In this document: positions 35,598 to 45,786 of the stretch, piece after piece
Layout: each line of letters begins with the position of its first letter
Position numbering within the stretch: position 1 is the first letter of the stretch
NCBI RefSeq assembly: GCF_000023225.1
Contig: NC_013173.1
Location: 3,288,501-3,352,500 of the forward strand
DNA length: 64,000 bases
From: Desulfomicrobium baculatum DSM 4028
GTDB taxonomy: Bacteria; Desulfobacterota; Desulfovibrionia; Desulfovibrionales; Desulfomicrobiaceae
Direction: 5' to 3'
The notes under the pieces: generated by a model
The model's database searches: none
What the model saw: only the letters and a program-made list of their open reading frames with translations
Told to the model about the DNA's origin: nothing
Translations under genes and position numbers: made by a program

Positions 35598-35918
35598 TTA
35601 TTCGTCCTGCAACCAGTTCGGAACGTCGCGTCGTGTGTGCAGGATGCGCCACACATCGACATGGGCCTCCCGGACGACGTAAAAGACCAGATACGGGAAG
35701 CGCTTCAGCGGCCAGGAACGCAAGCCCGGCAGGTCCAGTTCGTGCGCGAAACGGGTCGAGCCGCTTTCCGGGTGCCGACCGATCTGCGTAAAGGTCCGTT
35801 CGAGGGCGTCGATGAAGCCCAAGGCGGCTCCCCCTGCCCCTTCCTCCAGATAGTGCCCGATGGCCTCCTCGATGTCCCGATGGGCACGCTCGCGAGGAAC
35901 GACGGGAAACGCCTTCAC
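35598..35918 (-). CDS. parE: ParE/RelE-family toxin
   Basis: 106 residues with ParE layout: an N-terminal helix pair (AHRDIEEAIGHYLEEGAGGAALGFIDALERTFTQI), GRHPESGSTRFAHELDLPGLRSWPLKRFPYLVFYVV, and a C-terminal VDVWRILHTRRD strand. ParE toxins poison DNA gyrase. The start forms an ATGA overlap with the antitoxin stop, the usual antitoxin-first order. Confidence 0.88.
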   Translation of the reverse strand: MKAFPVVPRERAHRDIEEAIGHYLEEGAGGAALGFIDALERTFTQIGRHPESGSTRFAHELDLPGLRSWPLKRFPYLVFYVVREAHVDVWRILHTRRDVPNWLQDE

Positions 35919-36154
35919 CTGCGGTTTGAGCGCCGGACCCGGCCACGCAGCGCTTCGAAATACGCGCCATCGGCCGGTTCACGCTCCGGAGATGACACTC
36001 CGGCAAGAAGCAGGGCGCGCAGACGCTGACGGTCCTGATCTTTGCGGATCAATTCCCGTACGTATTCGCTGCTCGTGCCGTAACCACGACTCGCAACCTG
36101 CTCATCCACAAAACTCTTGAGGGGCTCGGGGAGAGAAATGTTCATGGTGCTCAT
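35915..36154 (-). CDS. parD: ParD-like antitoxin (ribbon-helix-helix)
   Basis: About 79 residues from MSTMNISLPEPLK. The first strand NISLPE, then FVDEQVASRGYGTSSEYVRELIRKDQDR, is the CopG/ParD DNA-binding ribbon-helix-helix; the tail binds and neutralises the toxin. The start may be ATG 36154 or 36145. The promoter just upstream would put the transcription start at about 36154, suggesting a leaderless or near-leaderless mRNA. Confidence 0.85.
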   Translation of the reverse strand: MSTMNISLPEPLKSFVDEQVASRGYGTSSEYVRELIRKDQDRQRLRALLLAGVSSPEREPADGAYFEALRGRVRRSNRR

Positions 36155-36160
36155 AGATAA

Positions 36161-36189
36161 AACATAGCGATTTTGGCAAAAATTGGCAA
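36161..36189 (-). promoter_or_regulatory. parDE promoter with direct-repeat operator
   Basis: On the leftward strand TTGCCA (36184-36189), 17 bases, TATGTT (36161-36166). Two TTGCCAA copies 10 bases apart (36173-36179 and 36183-36189) overlap the -35 region. This is a plausible ParD autoregulatory operator with one-helical-turn phasing. Confidence 0.65.
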
Positions 36190-36204
36190 GATCAAATACC
36201 AATC

Positions 36205-36558
36205 TCAGATGTTGCCGTCGTCCGCCAATTCCCCGAGCCAATGCCCACTGATGCGCAGACGCACCACGTGGTGCCCGTGCGCATGCCCCACCATTTCAAA
36301 AGAGCGGGCTGACGCATCGAGGCTGCCGTCAATGTCCAGATTTGCCGTCTTGAACATGCCAAGATCCGGGGGTGCCTGCGGATTCCATTTGCGCACGAGC
36401 AGATTGCCGCGCACCGCCCCATCCACCGCGGCCAGACGGCCTTGCCAGACATAGCCGGGCCCGCCGCCGTTGACCAATCCGTGCCTGAACACCGCGACGC
36501 CTTCTTCAGTCCTGTCGTACGCCACGAAGCGCAGCCAATAGATCCCGTCCTGCATCAT
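36205..36558 (-). CDS. GrlR-like small protein
   Basis: 117 residues. The pattern MQDGIYWLRFVAYDRTEEGVAVFRHGLVNGGGPGYVWQGRL, then alternating strands with VRGNLLVRKW and LRISGHWLG, resembles the GrlR beta-barrel family (first seen as a type III secretion repressor, but found widely as orphans). No secretion genes are in view. The start at 36558 or 36555 lies just after AAGGGG. The HGHH stretch near 100 is a possible metal or contact site. Function here unknown. Confidence 0.65.
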   Translation of the reverse strand: MMQDGIYWLRFVAYDRTEEGVAVFRHGLVNGGGPGYVWQGRLAAVDGAVRGNLLVRKWNPQAPPDLGMFKTANLDIDGSLDASARSFEMVGHAHGHHVVRLRISGHWLGELADDGNI

Positions 36559-36641
36559 GAGTCCCCTTTGCTTTCCCGGACGGCTTGCGTACCGACGGAA
36601 CTTCGCATTGTGGCGCATGGAAGAGACAAAGGCAAACCGCC

Positions 36642-36676
36642 GCCCCCCCCCTTCCGAACTTGACACCCGCCGTCAA
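36642..36676. other. Poly-C tract and TTGAC inverted repeat
   Basis: A run of nine C (36643-36651) is followed by TTGAC-7 bases-GTCAA (36660-36676), between the GrlR-like and MFS genes. The inverted repeat could bind a regulator; the homopolymer could slip during replication. Confidence 0.4.
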
Positions 36677-36780
36677 CCGTCTCATGCCGTTGCGTCGGCC
36701 ATGCGTCCTGTCCTGCTCCACGACTTTCGGTCACGTAACTCAGCAACCATCAGCGCCCTGCGGCGCTTCGGGATACGTCC

Positions 36781-37917
36781 ATGAACTCTCCACAAAACAG
36801 GCCCATGTACCTGTTCCTCATCGCCTTGGCCGTATTGAGCGCCCTGGGGTTCCAGGGTTGGCGCACGCTTTTCAATAACTACGCGGTGGAGGTGGCGCAG
36901 GTCACGGGTCAGCAGATGGGGATGATTCAGGGGCTACGCGAGGTGCCGGGATTTCTGGCTCTGCTGGTCGTCTACCTTCTGGTCTTCGTGCGCGAGCACC
37001 GTCTGGCCGTGCTATCGCTCATGGTCATGGGGCTGGGCGTGATGCTGACGGGCATGATGCCAAGCTACGGCGGCCTGGTCCTGGCCACCCTGGTCATGTC
37101 CTTCGGGTTCCACTACTATGAGACTTTAAGCCAATCCCTGACCCTGCAGTACTTCAGCGTCACCCAGAGCCCGGTGGTAATGGGCCGCCTGCGCGCGGCG
37201 GGTTCCATGGCCAATATCGCCATCGGCCTCGTCTTTCTGGTGGCCGTGAACCATGCCGGCTACCAGACCCTGTACATGCTGCTCGGCATCTTCATCATGG
37301 CCGCGGCCAGCCTCTTCCTGCTGGCCAAACCGACACGCACGGACCTGCCGCTGCAACGCAAGAACATGGTCCTGCGCCGCCGCTACTGGCTCTTTTACGT
37401 GCTGACCTTTTTGTCCGGCTCCCGGCGGCAGATTTTCGTGGCCTTCGCCGTGTTCCTGATGGTCTCGAAATTTGGATACACAATCACCGAGATCACGCTG
37501 CTGTTCATGCTCAACAACGCCGTGAACTCCTTCCTGAGCCCCATGATCGGCCGGGCTGTGAACCGCTTCGGAGAACGCAAGGTGCTGTCTCTGGAGTACA
37601 CGGCCCTGTTCTTCGTCTTTCTCGGCTACGCCGTGACCGACAGCAAGCTCATGGTGGCCGTTCTCTATATCCTGGACCACATCTTCTACAATTTCGCCAT
37701 GGCCATCCGCTCCTTTTTCCAGAAGATCGCCGACCCGCGCGACATCGCGCCGAGCATGGCCGTGGGTTTCACCATCAACCACATCGCGGCCGTGGTCATC
37801 CCCATCACGGGTGGCCTGCTCTGGATGGTGGACTACCGCATCCCCTTCGTGGGCGGCGCGGTGCTGAGCCTCGTGTCCCTGGCCTTCGTGCAGTGCATCC
37901 GTACCGAGAAGGCGTGA
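36781..37917 (+). CDS. Major facilitator superfamily transporter
   Basis: 378 residues, about 11-12 membrane helices with the MFS halves around a basic loop (TRTDLPLQRKNMVLRRRYW) near 190. GLREVPGFLALLVVYLLVFVREHRL near 51 and GRAVNRFGERKVL in the second half resemble loop 2-3 signatures. No substrate is apparent. It stands alone between a divergent gene and a strong terminator. Confidence 0.8.
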   Translation: MNSPQNRPMYLFLIALAVLSALGFQGWRTLFNNYAVEVAQVTGQQMGMIQGLREVPGFLALLVVYLLVFVREHRLAVLSLMVMGLGVMLTGMMPSYGGLVLATLVMSFGFHYYETLSQSLTLQYFSVTQSPVVMGRLRAAGSMANIAIGLVFLVAVNHAGYQTLYMLLGIFIMAAASLFLLAKPTRTDLPLQRKNMVLRRRYWLFYVLTFLSGSRRQIFVAFAVFLMVSKFGYTITEITLLFMLNNAVNSFLSPMIGRAVNRFGERKVLSLEYTALFFVFLGYAVTDSKLMVAVLYILDHIFYNFAMAIRSFFQKIADPRDIAPSMAVGFTINHIAAVVIPITGGLLWMVDYRIPFVGGAVLSLVSLAFVQCIRTEKA

Positions 37918-37962
37918 TCCGTCGGGAAGCCAAAAAAAAGCGAAGGCGCTGCGCATCCGTTC

Positions 37963-38011
37963 GAAAACGCGAAAACCCCGGGTCCTTTGGACCTGGGGTT
38001 TTCGCGTTTTC
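37963..38011. terminator. Strong bidirectional terminator, MFS gene versus hcp
   Basis: A stem of about 23 bp (GAAAACGCGAAAACCCCGGGTCC and its complement, one G-T wobble) around a TTT loop, with A-rich and T-rich outer arms on both strands. It ends both convergent genes. Confidence 0.9.
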
Positions 38012-38025
38012 CGGAGGGAGGAAAA

Positions 38026-39723
38026 TCAGCCGAGGATGGCCTTCAAGTCCGCATCGGGGGTGGTGATGGGCTTGATGTCGAAGGTGTCGACCAGGACCTG
38101 CAGCACGTTCGGGGTGATGAAGGCGGGCAGGCTGGGTCCGAGGCGGATGCCCTTGATGCCCAGATGCAGGAGCGTCAGCAGGATGGCCACGGCCTTCTGC
38201 TCGTACCAGGACAGGACCATGGACAGAGGCAGGTCGTTCACGCCGCAATTGAAGGCACCGGCCAGAGCCACCGCGATCTGGATGGCCGAGTAGGCATCGT
38301 TGCACTGGCCGATGTCCAGGAGTCGCGGAATGCCGCCGATGTCGCCCAGCTTCTTGTCAAAGAAGCGGAACTTGCCGCAGGCCAGGGTCAGGACCACGCA
38401 ATCCTGCGGAACCTTCTCCACGAACTCGGTGTAATAGTTGCGGCCGGGCTTGGCGCCGTCGCAGCCGGCAACCAGGAAGAAGTGACGGATGGCGCCGCTC
38501 TTGACCGCGTCGATGACCGTTCCGGCTACGTTCATGACCGCATTGCGGGCAAACCCGGTCAGCACGGAGCCCTTGTCCTCATCCTTGGCGAAGCCGGGCA
38601 TGACCAGGGCCTTCTCGATAACCTTGGAGAAATCCTTGCTCACGTGGGTCACGCCGGGCCAGCCGACCAGGCCGGTAGTGAAGATGTTGCCCTTGTAGGA
38701 CTCGACCGGATTCTGGATGCAGTTGGTGGTCATGAGGATCGCGCCGGGGAACTCGGCGAATTCCTTCTGCTGGTTCTGCCAGGCGGTGCCGTAGTGACCG
38801 TGGAAATGCGGGTGCTTTTTGAGTTCCGGATAGCCGTGGCAAGGCAACATCTCGCCGTGGGTATAGATGTTGATGCCCTTGCCGGCGGTCTGCTCCAGCA
38901 GCATGCCGAGGTCTTTCAGGTCATGGCCGGAGACCAGGATGGCCTTGCCCTTTTTGGGTCCCAGCGGGACTTCGGTCGGGACGGGGTGGCCGTAGGAGCC
39001 GGTGTTGGCGGCATCCAGGAGTTCCATGGCCTTCAGGTTGGCCTTGCCGCAGCCCAGACACAGCCCGATCAGCTCATCGAGTCCCAGACTCTGGTCCAGG
39101 GTGGCGGCCATGGCTTCATGGATGAAGTCATAGACCTCGTCGGACTCCTGGCCCAATATGGCCGCGTGATCCGCATAAGCGGCCACGCCGCGCAGGCCGT
39201 AGGTCAGGATCTGGCGCAGGGATTCGAGATCCGCGTTGACGTCGGGCCTCGGCGCGAAGCCGACCTTCTCGCCCATGGGCACCAGCTGCGTCGTGCCCGC
39301 GGCGGTGAAGGAAATTTCAGGGTGCTTGGTGAAATCGGGCTGTCCGCCGCCCAGGATCACGCGGGCCACTTTGGTCAGGAAGCCGGGTTCGGGTTCGCTT
39401 CCGAAGGAGACCTGGCCGCCGGCGGCCTTGACCTTCGTCTTCAAACGCTCCTTCAGGGCGTCGCAGCGCTCGATCATGGCCACGAAGCGGGCCGGATCGA
39501 AGTCCACATTGGTCAGGGTCGAGAAGATGGCTTCGCAGGAGAAGCGGTTCACTTCATTATCAACCACGCCCACCTTGCGGCCGGCATGGGCGTAAAGGGA
39601 CAGGCCCTTGACGGAATGGGTCAAAAGATCCTGCAGCGCCGCCACTTCGGGAGTCTTCCCGCACACGCCGATTTTGTCGCAGCCTTTGCCCTTGGCAGTC
39701 TGTTCACACTGATTGCAAAACAT
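38026..39723 (-). CDS. hcp: Hydroxylamine reductase / hybrid-cluster (prismane) protein
   Basis: 565 residues. The N-terminal cubane motif has Cys3, Cys6, Cys15 and Cys21 (CNQC-x8-C-x5-C), the spacing of strict anaerobes. Hybrid-cluster ligands appear further on, for example SGHDLKDLG, HGEMLPCHGYPELKKH, TTNCIQNPVESY and VVAGCDGAKPG with FFLVAGCD. The enzyme reduces hydroxylamine or NO and is part of nitrosative-stress defence. It has its own GGAGG-like site (CATGGAGGTTGAACC) and an FNR/CRP-type palindrome upstream. Confidence 0.96.
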   Translation of the reverse strand: MFCNQCEQTAKGKGCDKIGVCGKTPEVAALQDLLTHSVKGLSLYAHAGRKVGVVDNEVNRFSCEAIFSTLTNVDFDPARFVAMIERCDALKERLKTKVKAAGGQVSFGSEPEPGFLTKVARVILGGGQPDFTKHPEISFTAAGTTQLVPMGEKVGFAPRPDVNADLESLRQILTYGLRGVAAYADHAAILGQESDEVYDFIHEAMAATLDQSLGLDELIGLCLGCGKANLKAMELLDAANTGSYGHPVPTEVPLGPKKGKAILVSGHDLKDLGMLLEQTAGKGINIYTHGEMLPCHGYPELKKHPHFHGHYGTAWQNQQKEFAEFPGAILMTTNCIQNPVESYKGNIFTTGLVGWPGVTHVSKDFSKVIEKALVMPGFAKDEDKGSVLTGFARNAVMNVAGTVIDAVKSGAIRHFFLVAGCDGAKPGRNYYTEFVEKVPQDCVVLTLACGKFRFFDKKLGDIGGIPRLLDIGQCNDAYSAIQIAVALAGAFNCGVNDLPLSMVLSWYEQKAVAILLTLLHLGIKGIRLGPSLPAFITPNVLQVLVDTFDIKPITTPDADLKAILG

Positions 39724-39788
39724 GGTTCAACCTCCATGAGAGTTTTGTTGTCGTTGAGACCTCTCTATGCAGGTTGCCGGAAGGCATC

Positions 39789-39804
39789 TTTGAGCTGGAT
39801 CAAA
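39789..39804 (-). promoter_or_regulatory. FNR/CRP-superfamily-like operator upstream of hcp
   Basis: Leftward strand TTTGA-TCCAGC-TCAAA, a perfect 5+5 palindrome with a 6-base spacer, centred ~74 bases before the hcp start. hcp genes of sulfate reducers are known targets of the CRP/FNR-type regulator HcpR, so this is a sensible candidate site. Confidence 0.55.
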
Positions 39805-39872
39805 AAATACGTTTTCGCACTGAGTTGCGCTCAGGCGATGCTGCCGTCCGGGTCGGGCAGACAAAATTCCAC

Positions 39873-41224
<1,352 letters not shown>

Positions 41225-41228
<4 letters not shown>

Positions 41229-42985
41229 GACCGCCTCCCGGTCGTGGGCAGCATGAGGGTGAAAACCGTGCCCTGGCCCACGACGCTTTCCACCTTGATT
41301 TCGCCGCCGTGGGCTTCGATGATGCGGTGCACGATGGCCAGGCCCAGACCCGTGCCCGAACTTTTGGTCGTGAAATAGGGATTGAAAATGTCCGGCACAA
41401 GCTCCGCCGCCATGCCATGGCCCGTGTCCGCGATGCGCAGGGCCACGCCTCCGGCATCCGGCTCCTGGGCCGCCGTGATCCGCAGCGTCCCGCCCTGGTC
41501 CATGGCCTGCACGGCATTGAGGAACAGGTTGAGGAGCGCCTGGGTAAAACGCTCGGGGTCCAGCGGGACGCGGGGCAAGGTCCCCGCCTGCTCAAAATGC
41601 ACCGCAACGTTCTTGGCCGTCACGTCGGCGCGGACCAGACGCAGGGCCCGCTCCACGACCTGCGCCAGATCCTCGTCGCGCAGCTTCATCTCTCCGGGCC
41701 GGGCGAACTCCAGCAGCTCCGAAACCACGCGGTTCAGGCGGTCCGTTTCCTGGATCATGGCCCGCGCCGCGTCCTGGTCCTGCCCCTGAACCTTGCCGGC
41801 AAGATAGGTGGCAAAGCCCTTGATGGAGCTGAGCGGATTTCTGATCTCGTGGGCCACCCCGGCGGCCAGATTGCCCAGGGCCGTCAGGCGCTCGTTGCGC
41901 CGGACCTGCTCCTGCAGGCGTCGAATTTCGCCCAGATCGCGCAGCAAGAAGAGATAGCCCACGAAGTCGTCATCGCTGGTGACGATACGGGACGCGCCCA
42001 GATTGACCGGGACCCGTTTGCCCGGTCCCGCGACAAGGGTCACTTCTCGCTCCGGCACCGTGCCCTTGTCTGCCAGCTCGGCCATGATCCCGCCCCAATC
42101 CAAGCCTCCGAGACCATCCAGAAGCATGCCCGACATGGCGTCCCTGTCCAGCCCAAAGAGGGCCGACGCCCCGCCGTTGGACAGGACCACCCGCCCATCG
42201 GGATCGGTGCTGAGCAGACCCAGGGGCAGGCACCTCACCACCTCAGAAGCGAAGGCCTGGGTGTCCCGCAACTGACGCCGGGAGAGGCGGTAATGCTGGG
42301 CCCAGAAAAGCGAAGCGAAACCGCCCAGACCCATGAACAGCACGAGCACAGTTATCACCACGTTAGTGCGGAGCTCGCCGGCCACGGCCTCCTCCAGGGG
42401 GCGCACATCCAGGCCGACAAAGATGACGGACGGATCATGATCGCCCTCGCCTTGGGCCGGGGGCCGCATCATGCCCATCGCGCCCATTCCCCCGTTGCGG
42501 GGCGGGCACCACATGGAGTGATGAACCCCCGGCAGGGGCGCAAATTTTTTATAGACCTCGAAAACCCGACCGCCTTCCACCTCCTGAAAATGCCCCTGCC
42601 GCTCTTCGCTCAGGGTCCGGGCGGACATGGCTTCCGGGGGATGAAGAACCGACCCGATCCGGGCCGCGTCGCTGTGGGCCAGGACGAGTCCCTTGGCATC
42701 GGTCACGGCCAGATAGACGATGCCGTGCTGTTTGGCCGTCTCCTCCACCAGAGACTGAAAATAGCCTGCGCTGCCGTGCATGCCCATCCCTATGCGGGTT
42801 CCCGCCTCCAGCGCCCAGAACAGGGACTCGGCATGCTCCAGATAGCCCCGGACCATGTGCTCCCTCTCGCGCTGGACGTTGCGCACCGCGAAAAACGACA
42901 CCGCCAGTCCAAGAATGACCGTCATCCCCGCCACCAGCCACGGATTTACCCGTGTCCGCTTCATTCTGTCTGCGTACATGTTCAT
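41225..42985 (-). CDS. zraS: Membrane sensor histidine kinase, ZraS type
   Basis: 586 residues. TM1 (~15-35), a periplasmic sensor (~36-205), TM2 (~208-230), a PAS domain (~240-350), a dimerisation domain with His379 in GVAHEIRNPLSS, and an ATPase domain (NLFLNAVQAMDQ, DTGHGMAAE, GTGLGLAI). The sensor carries a His/Cys/Met-rich insert (154-173: VHHSMWCPP then GGMGAMGMM), a likely metal-binding patch. The start at 42985 has GAGAGG 6 bases upstream. Partner of the regulator downstream; a cognate metal such as zinc or copper is inferred. Confidence 0.92.
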
Positions 42986-43141
42986 GAGTGACCTCTCGGC
43001 TCAACCTGTAACCGTTTTACCCATGTTGTCCAGAATACTGTCACATCTTTACCCGCCTTCCACCAACGCGCACTCTGCGCAATCCCACCAAAATCAAATA
43101 AAATCATTAAATTTCAGCTAGATAAAATAGCTCCCATTTCC

Positions 43142-43157
43142 TGGCACGGCCCTTGCC
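43142..43157 (+). promoter_or_regulatory. Sigma54 promoter, near-perfect consensus
   Basis: TGGCACG, four bases, TTGCC: full match to the -24 element and TTGC of -12. It lies ~45-60 bases before the SHOCT gene, divergent from zraS. Activation by the adjacent ZraR-type protein is the natural reading. Confidence 0.88.
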
Positions 43158-43201
43158 TTAGAGAAGATGTACAGCAACGAAGTATATGTGGAGGGAACAC
43201 C

Positions 43202-43432
43202 ATGTGGAATTGCGGAAGTTACCCCTTGCTTGGGGGGTGGATGATGGGACACTCCCTGTGGGGCATCCTGCTTTTGGTGGGACTGGGCGTCCTGATCTGG
43301 ACGATGCTCAGAAACCGGCGCGAGGGAAGCTCCGCCGCCGACAGATCCGACTCCCTGGAAATTTTGAAATTGCGGCTGGCCAAGGGCGAGATCACCATCG
43401 AAGAATACAACACCCTCAAATCCATACTCTAA
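43202..43432 (+). CDS. Small SHOCT-domain membrane protein
   Basis: 76 residues. One membrane helix (HSLWGILLLVGLGVLIWTM, ~17-35) is followed by a basic stretch. The C-terminal SHOCT motif is LEILKLRLAKGEITIEEYNTLKSIL. SHOCT domains are short oligomerisation modules. GGAGGG is 6 bases before the ATG. First gene after the sigma54 promoter and so probably a member of the metal-stress regulon. Confidence 0.85.
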   Translation: MWNCGSYPLLGGWMMGHSLWGILLLVGLGVLIWTMLRNRREGSSAADRSDSLEILKLRLAKGEITIEEYNTLKSIL

Positions 43433-43535
43433 CCGACATGCCACCAGACCTCACGGCAGACAAAATCGTCGACAATGCCTTGTTTATCTGAATGCAAGGC
43501 TTAATAAACCATAAACATCCAAAAGGAGACTTCTC

Positions 43536-44063
43536 ATGAAAACGTACCGTAACGCCATTGCCACCATGCTTACCCTGGCCTTTGTCACCGCCTTCGCTGG
43601 CCTTGCTTCCGCTCAGGGCATGATGGACGGCATGGGAAACATGACCCCGGAAAAACACGCCACAATGCAGAAGCTGCACGCGGATTTCGCGACGGCCACG
43701 GCGGACCTGAAAAAGCAGGTCTTCGCCAAGGAATCCGAACTGAACGCCATTCTGTTCGGCGAAAAGGCCGATGACAAGAAGGTCGAGGCCCTGACTTCCG
43801 AGATCAACGCCTTGAACGCCAAGATCTATGCCGAACAAGTCAAGATGCATAAGCAAATGGCCAAGGAAGGAATCGTGCCCATGGGCGGAAAGGGCATGAT
43901 GGGCGGCAAGGGATGCCCCATGATGGGCGGAAAAGGAATGGGCGGCGGAATGGGCATGATGGGCGGCAAGGGTATGATGGGTGGAATGCAGCACGGCGCG
44001 GATAATGGCACTGCCGGACAAGCTCCGATGGACCACAACGCGCACACCCCGGCCAAGCAGTAA
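43536..44063 (+). CDS. zraP: ZraP-like periplasmic metal-binding protein
   Basis: 175 residues. A signal peptide (to ...GLASA) is followed by a helical region (LHADFATATADLKKQVFAKESELNAILF) of the Spy/CpxP/ZraP fold. A long C-terminal tail of repeated MGGKG/GMMGG units with one Cys (GGKGCPMM) and a final His-rich bit (DHNAHTP) completes it. The tail is far richer in Met and Gly than classic ZraP and suggests soft-metal binding. AGGAG is 7 bases upstream. With zraSR it makes a complete sense-and-buffer system for the envelope. Confidence 0.85.
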   Translation: MKTYRNAIATMLTLAFVTAFAGLASAQGMMDGMGNMTPEKHATMQKLHADFATATADLKKQVFAKESELNAILFGEKADDKKVEALTSEINALNAKIYAEQVKMHKQMAKEGIVPMGGKGMMGGKGCPMMGGKGMGGGMGMMGGKGMMGGMQHGADNGTAGQAPMDHNAHTPAKQ

Positions 44064-44111
44064 TCCCTTCACGCTGACGCCTTGATACGGCGCAACTAAA
44101 CCTCGACAATT

Positions 44112-44147
44112 CCCCCAAGTTTGCAGAAGCTTGGGGTATTTCTTTTT
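44112..44147 (+). terminator. Terminator after zraP
   Basis: CCCCAAG pairs with CTTGGGG (7 bp) around a 10-base loop, followed by TATTTCTTTTT. Confidence 0.8.
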
Positions 44148-44169
44148 GTCATCCTCTTACCCCACGCTC

Positions 44170-45066
44170 ATGAAACATTCGACTTCTTCAAAATCCCTGC
44201 AGGGCATCCTCTTCGCCCTGGGCGCGACGGTCATCTGGTCCGGCAATTTCATCGTGGCCCGCAGCCTGAATCAGAGCATCGAACCCGCCACCCTCTCCAT
44301 GCTGCGCTGGGCCACGGCCTTTGTGGGTTTGTTACCCTTCGCCTGGCGCGCCGCGTGGGCGGAGCGCGCGGCCATCCGCAGGAGCATGCCGGCCATGATT
44401 CCCATGGCGCTCCTCGGCGTCACGACCTTCAACGCCCTGCTCTACAAGGCGGCCCACACCACCTCGACCCTGAACCTGTCGCTCATTGCCACGTCCACGC
44501 CGGTCTTCATCATCCTTCTGGCCCGGATATTTCTCCACGAACGACTGACCACCCGCAAAATGCTCGGCCTGACCTTCGCCCTCGGGGGCGTGCTGCTGCT
44601 CATCACCGGCGGCGACCTGGGCCGTCTGACGGGCCTTGATTTTGCCATCGGAGATCTGTGGATGAGCCTGGCCGCCGTCATTTTCGCGGGCTACAGCATC
44701 CTGGTGCGCCGCTTTCCCGGAGGGCTGAGCCAGCCCGTCTTTTTGCTGACCCTTTTCGGCGTCGGCATCGTTTTTCTGGCTCCTTGGACCGGATGGGAAC
44801 TGCTCACCGCCGGAGCGCCGACCATCACCCTCGGCGCGGCGGGGGCCATACTCTATGTCGGGCTCGGCGCGTCACTGGCCGCCTATGCCATGTGGAACAG
44901 CGCCGTGGCATCCATCGGTCCATCCTTGGCCGGGCTGATCTACTACAGCCTGCCCCTTTTCAGCGGTGTCATGGCCTTTCTCTTTCTGGGGGAACCCATG
45001 GGGCTCATTCATCTGCTCAGCGCGGGCTGCATCCTCGGCGGCATCGTGCTGGCCACGCGGAGATAA
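44170..45066 (+). CDS. EamA/DMT-family transporter
   Basis: 298 residues, ten hydrophobic segments in two EamA repeats (first GILFALGATVIWSGNFIVARSL, second from DLWMSLAAVIFAGYSILVRR). Late helix-9/10 region SLAGLIYYSLPLFSGVMAFLFLGEPM is characteristic. Drug/metabolite exporters of this type move amino acids or other small molecules; the substrate cannot be read. The start at 44170 removes a TTG-initiated extension running into the terminator. Confidence 0.85.
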   Translation: MKHSTSSKSLQGILFALGATVIWSGNFIVARSLNQSIEPATLSMLRWATAFVGLLPFAWRAAWAERAAIRRSMPAMIPMALLGVTTFNALLYKAAHTTSTLNLSLIATSTPVFIILLARIFLHERLTTRKMLGLTFALGGVLLLITGGDLGRLTGLDFAIGDLWMSLAAVIFAGYSILVRRFPGGLSQPVFLLTLFGVGIVFLAPWTGWELLTAGAPTITLGAAGAILYVGLGASLAAYAMWNSAVASIGPSLAGLIYYSLPLFSGVMAFLFLGEPMGLIHLLSAGCILGGIVLATRR

Positions 45067-45188
45067 TGCGAGTAGCGTGGAACCCGGCTCTTGCCTTTGG
45101 ACGCCCACAGGCCTAAGGACGGCTCGTTCCGGCATCCGGCCGGAACCGACACGAACAGCAGCGCCGCGCGGCGCAAACGGATACAGCC

Positions 45189-45782
45189 ATGATCACTCTT
45201 TTCATCAGCCTGAGCATGAAGCTCTTCTTTCTGCTCACGCCCTTTTTCGTCCTGACCGTCTTTTTGTCCATGACCGAGCACATGACCAAGGCCGAGCAGC
45301 GCCTCGTGGCCATCCGCACGACCATGGCCGTCATGGTCATCAGCCTCATCCTCTATTTCGCGGGCAACCCCATCTTCTCGACTCTGGGCATTACCCTGGA
45401 TGGGTTCCGCATCGGCGCGGGCAGCCTTTTGTTCCTGTCGGCCGTGTCCCTGGTCTCGGGCAAACGCACCAGCCAGGAGGCGGCCCCGGACGTGGACTTC
45501 GCCGTGGTTCCCCTGGCCATCCCCATCACCGTGGGCCCGGCCACCATCGGTACGCTACTCATCCTCGGCGCGGAGCTGGGCGGCCCCACGGAGCGGGCAG
45601 TGGGCGCGGGGGCCCTGGTCTGTTCCTGCCTGTCCGTGGGAATTCTGCTGCGCTCGGCACGCCCCCTGAAGAAGCTCCTCGGTTCCGTGGGCCTGTCCGT
45701 CATGACCAAGATCACGGGCCTGGTCCTCTCGGCCATGGCGGCCCAGATCGTGTTTACCGGGATCAAGAACTTCCTGAGCTAA
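45189..45782 (+). CDS. marC: MarC-family (UPF0056) inner-membrane protein
   Basis: 197 residues with six hydrophobic segments. PLAIPITVGPATIGTLLILG near 107 is the MarC signature (PLAIPLLAGPGAI-like), and FRIGAGSLLFLSAVSLVSG precedes it. Function unproven in the family. It ends 4 bases before the next gene, so the two may be one transcript. Confidence 0.88.
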   Translation: MITLFISLSMKLFFLLTPFFVLTVFLSMTEHMTKAEQRLVAIRTTMAVMVISLILYFAGNPIFSTLGITLDGFRIGAGSLLFLSAVSLVSGKRTSQEAAPDVDFAVVPLAIPITVGPATIGTLLILGAELGGPTERAVGAGALVCSCLSVGILLRSARPLKKLLGSVGLSVMTKITGLVLSAMAAQIVFTGIKNFLS

Positions 45783-45786
45783 GCTC

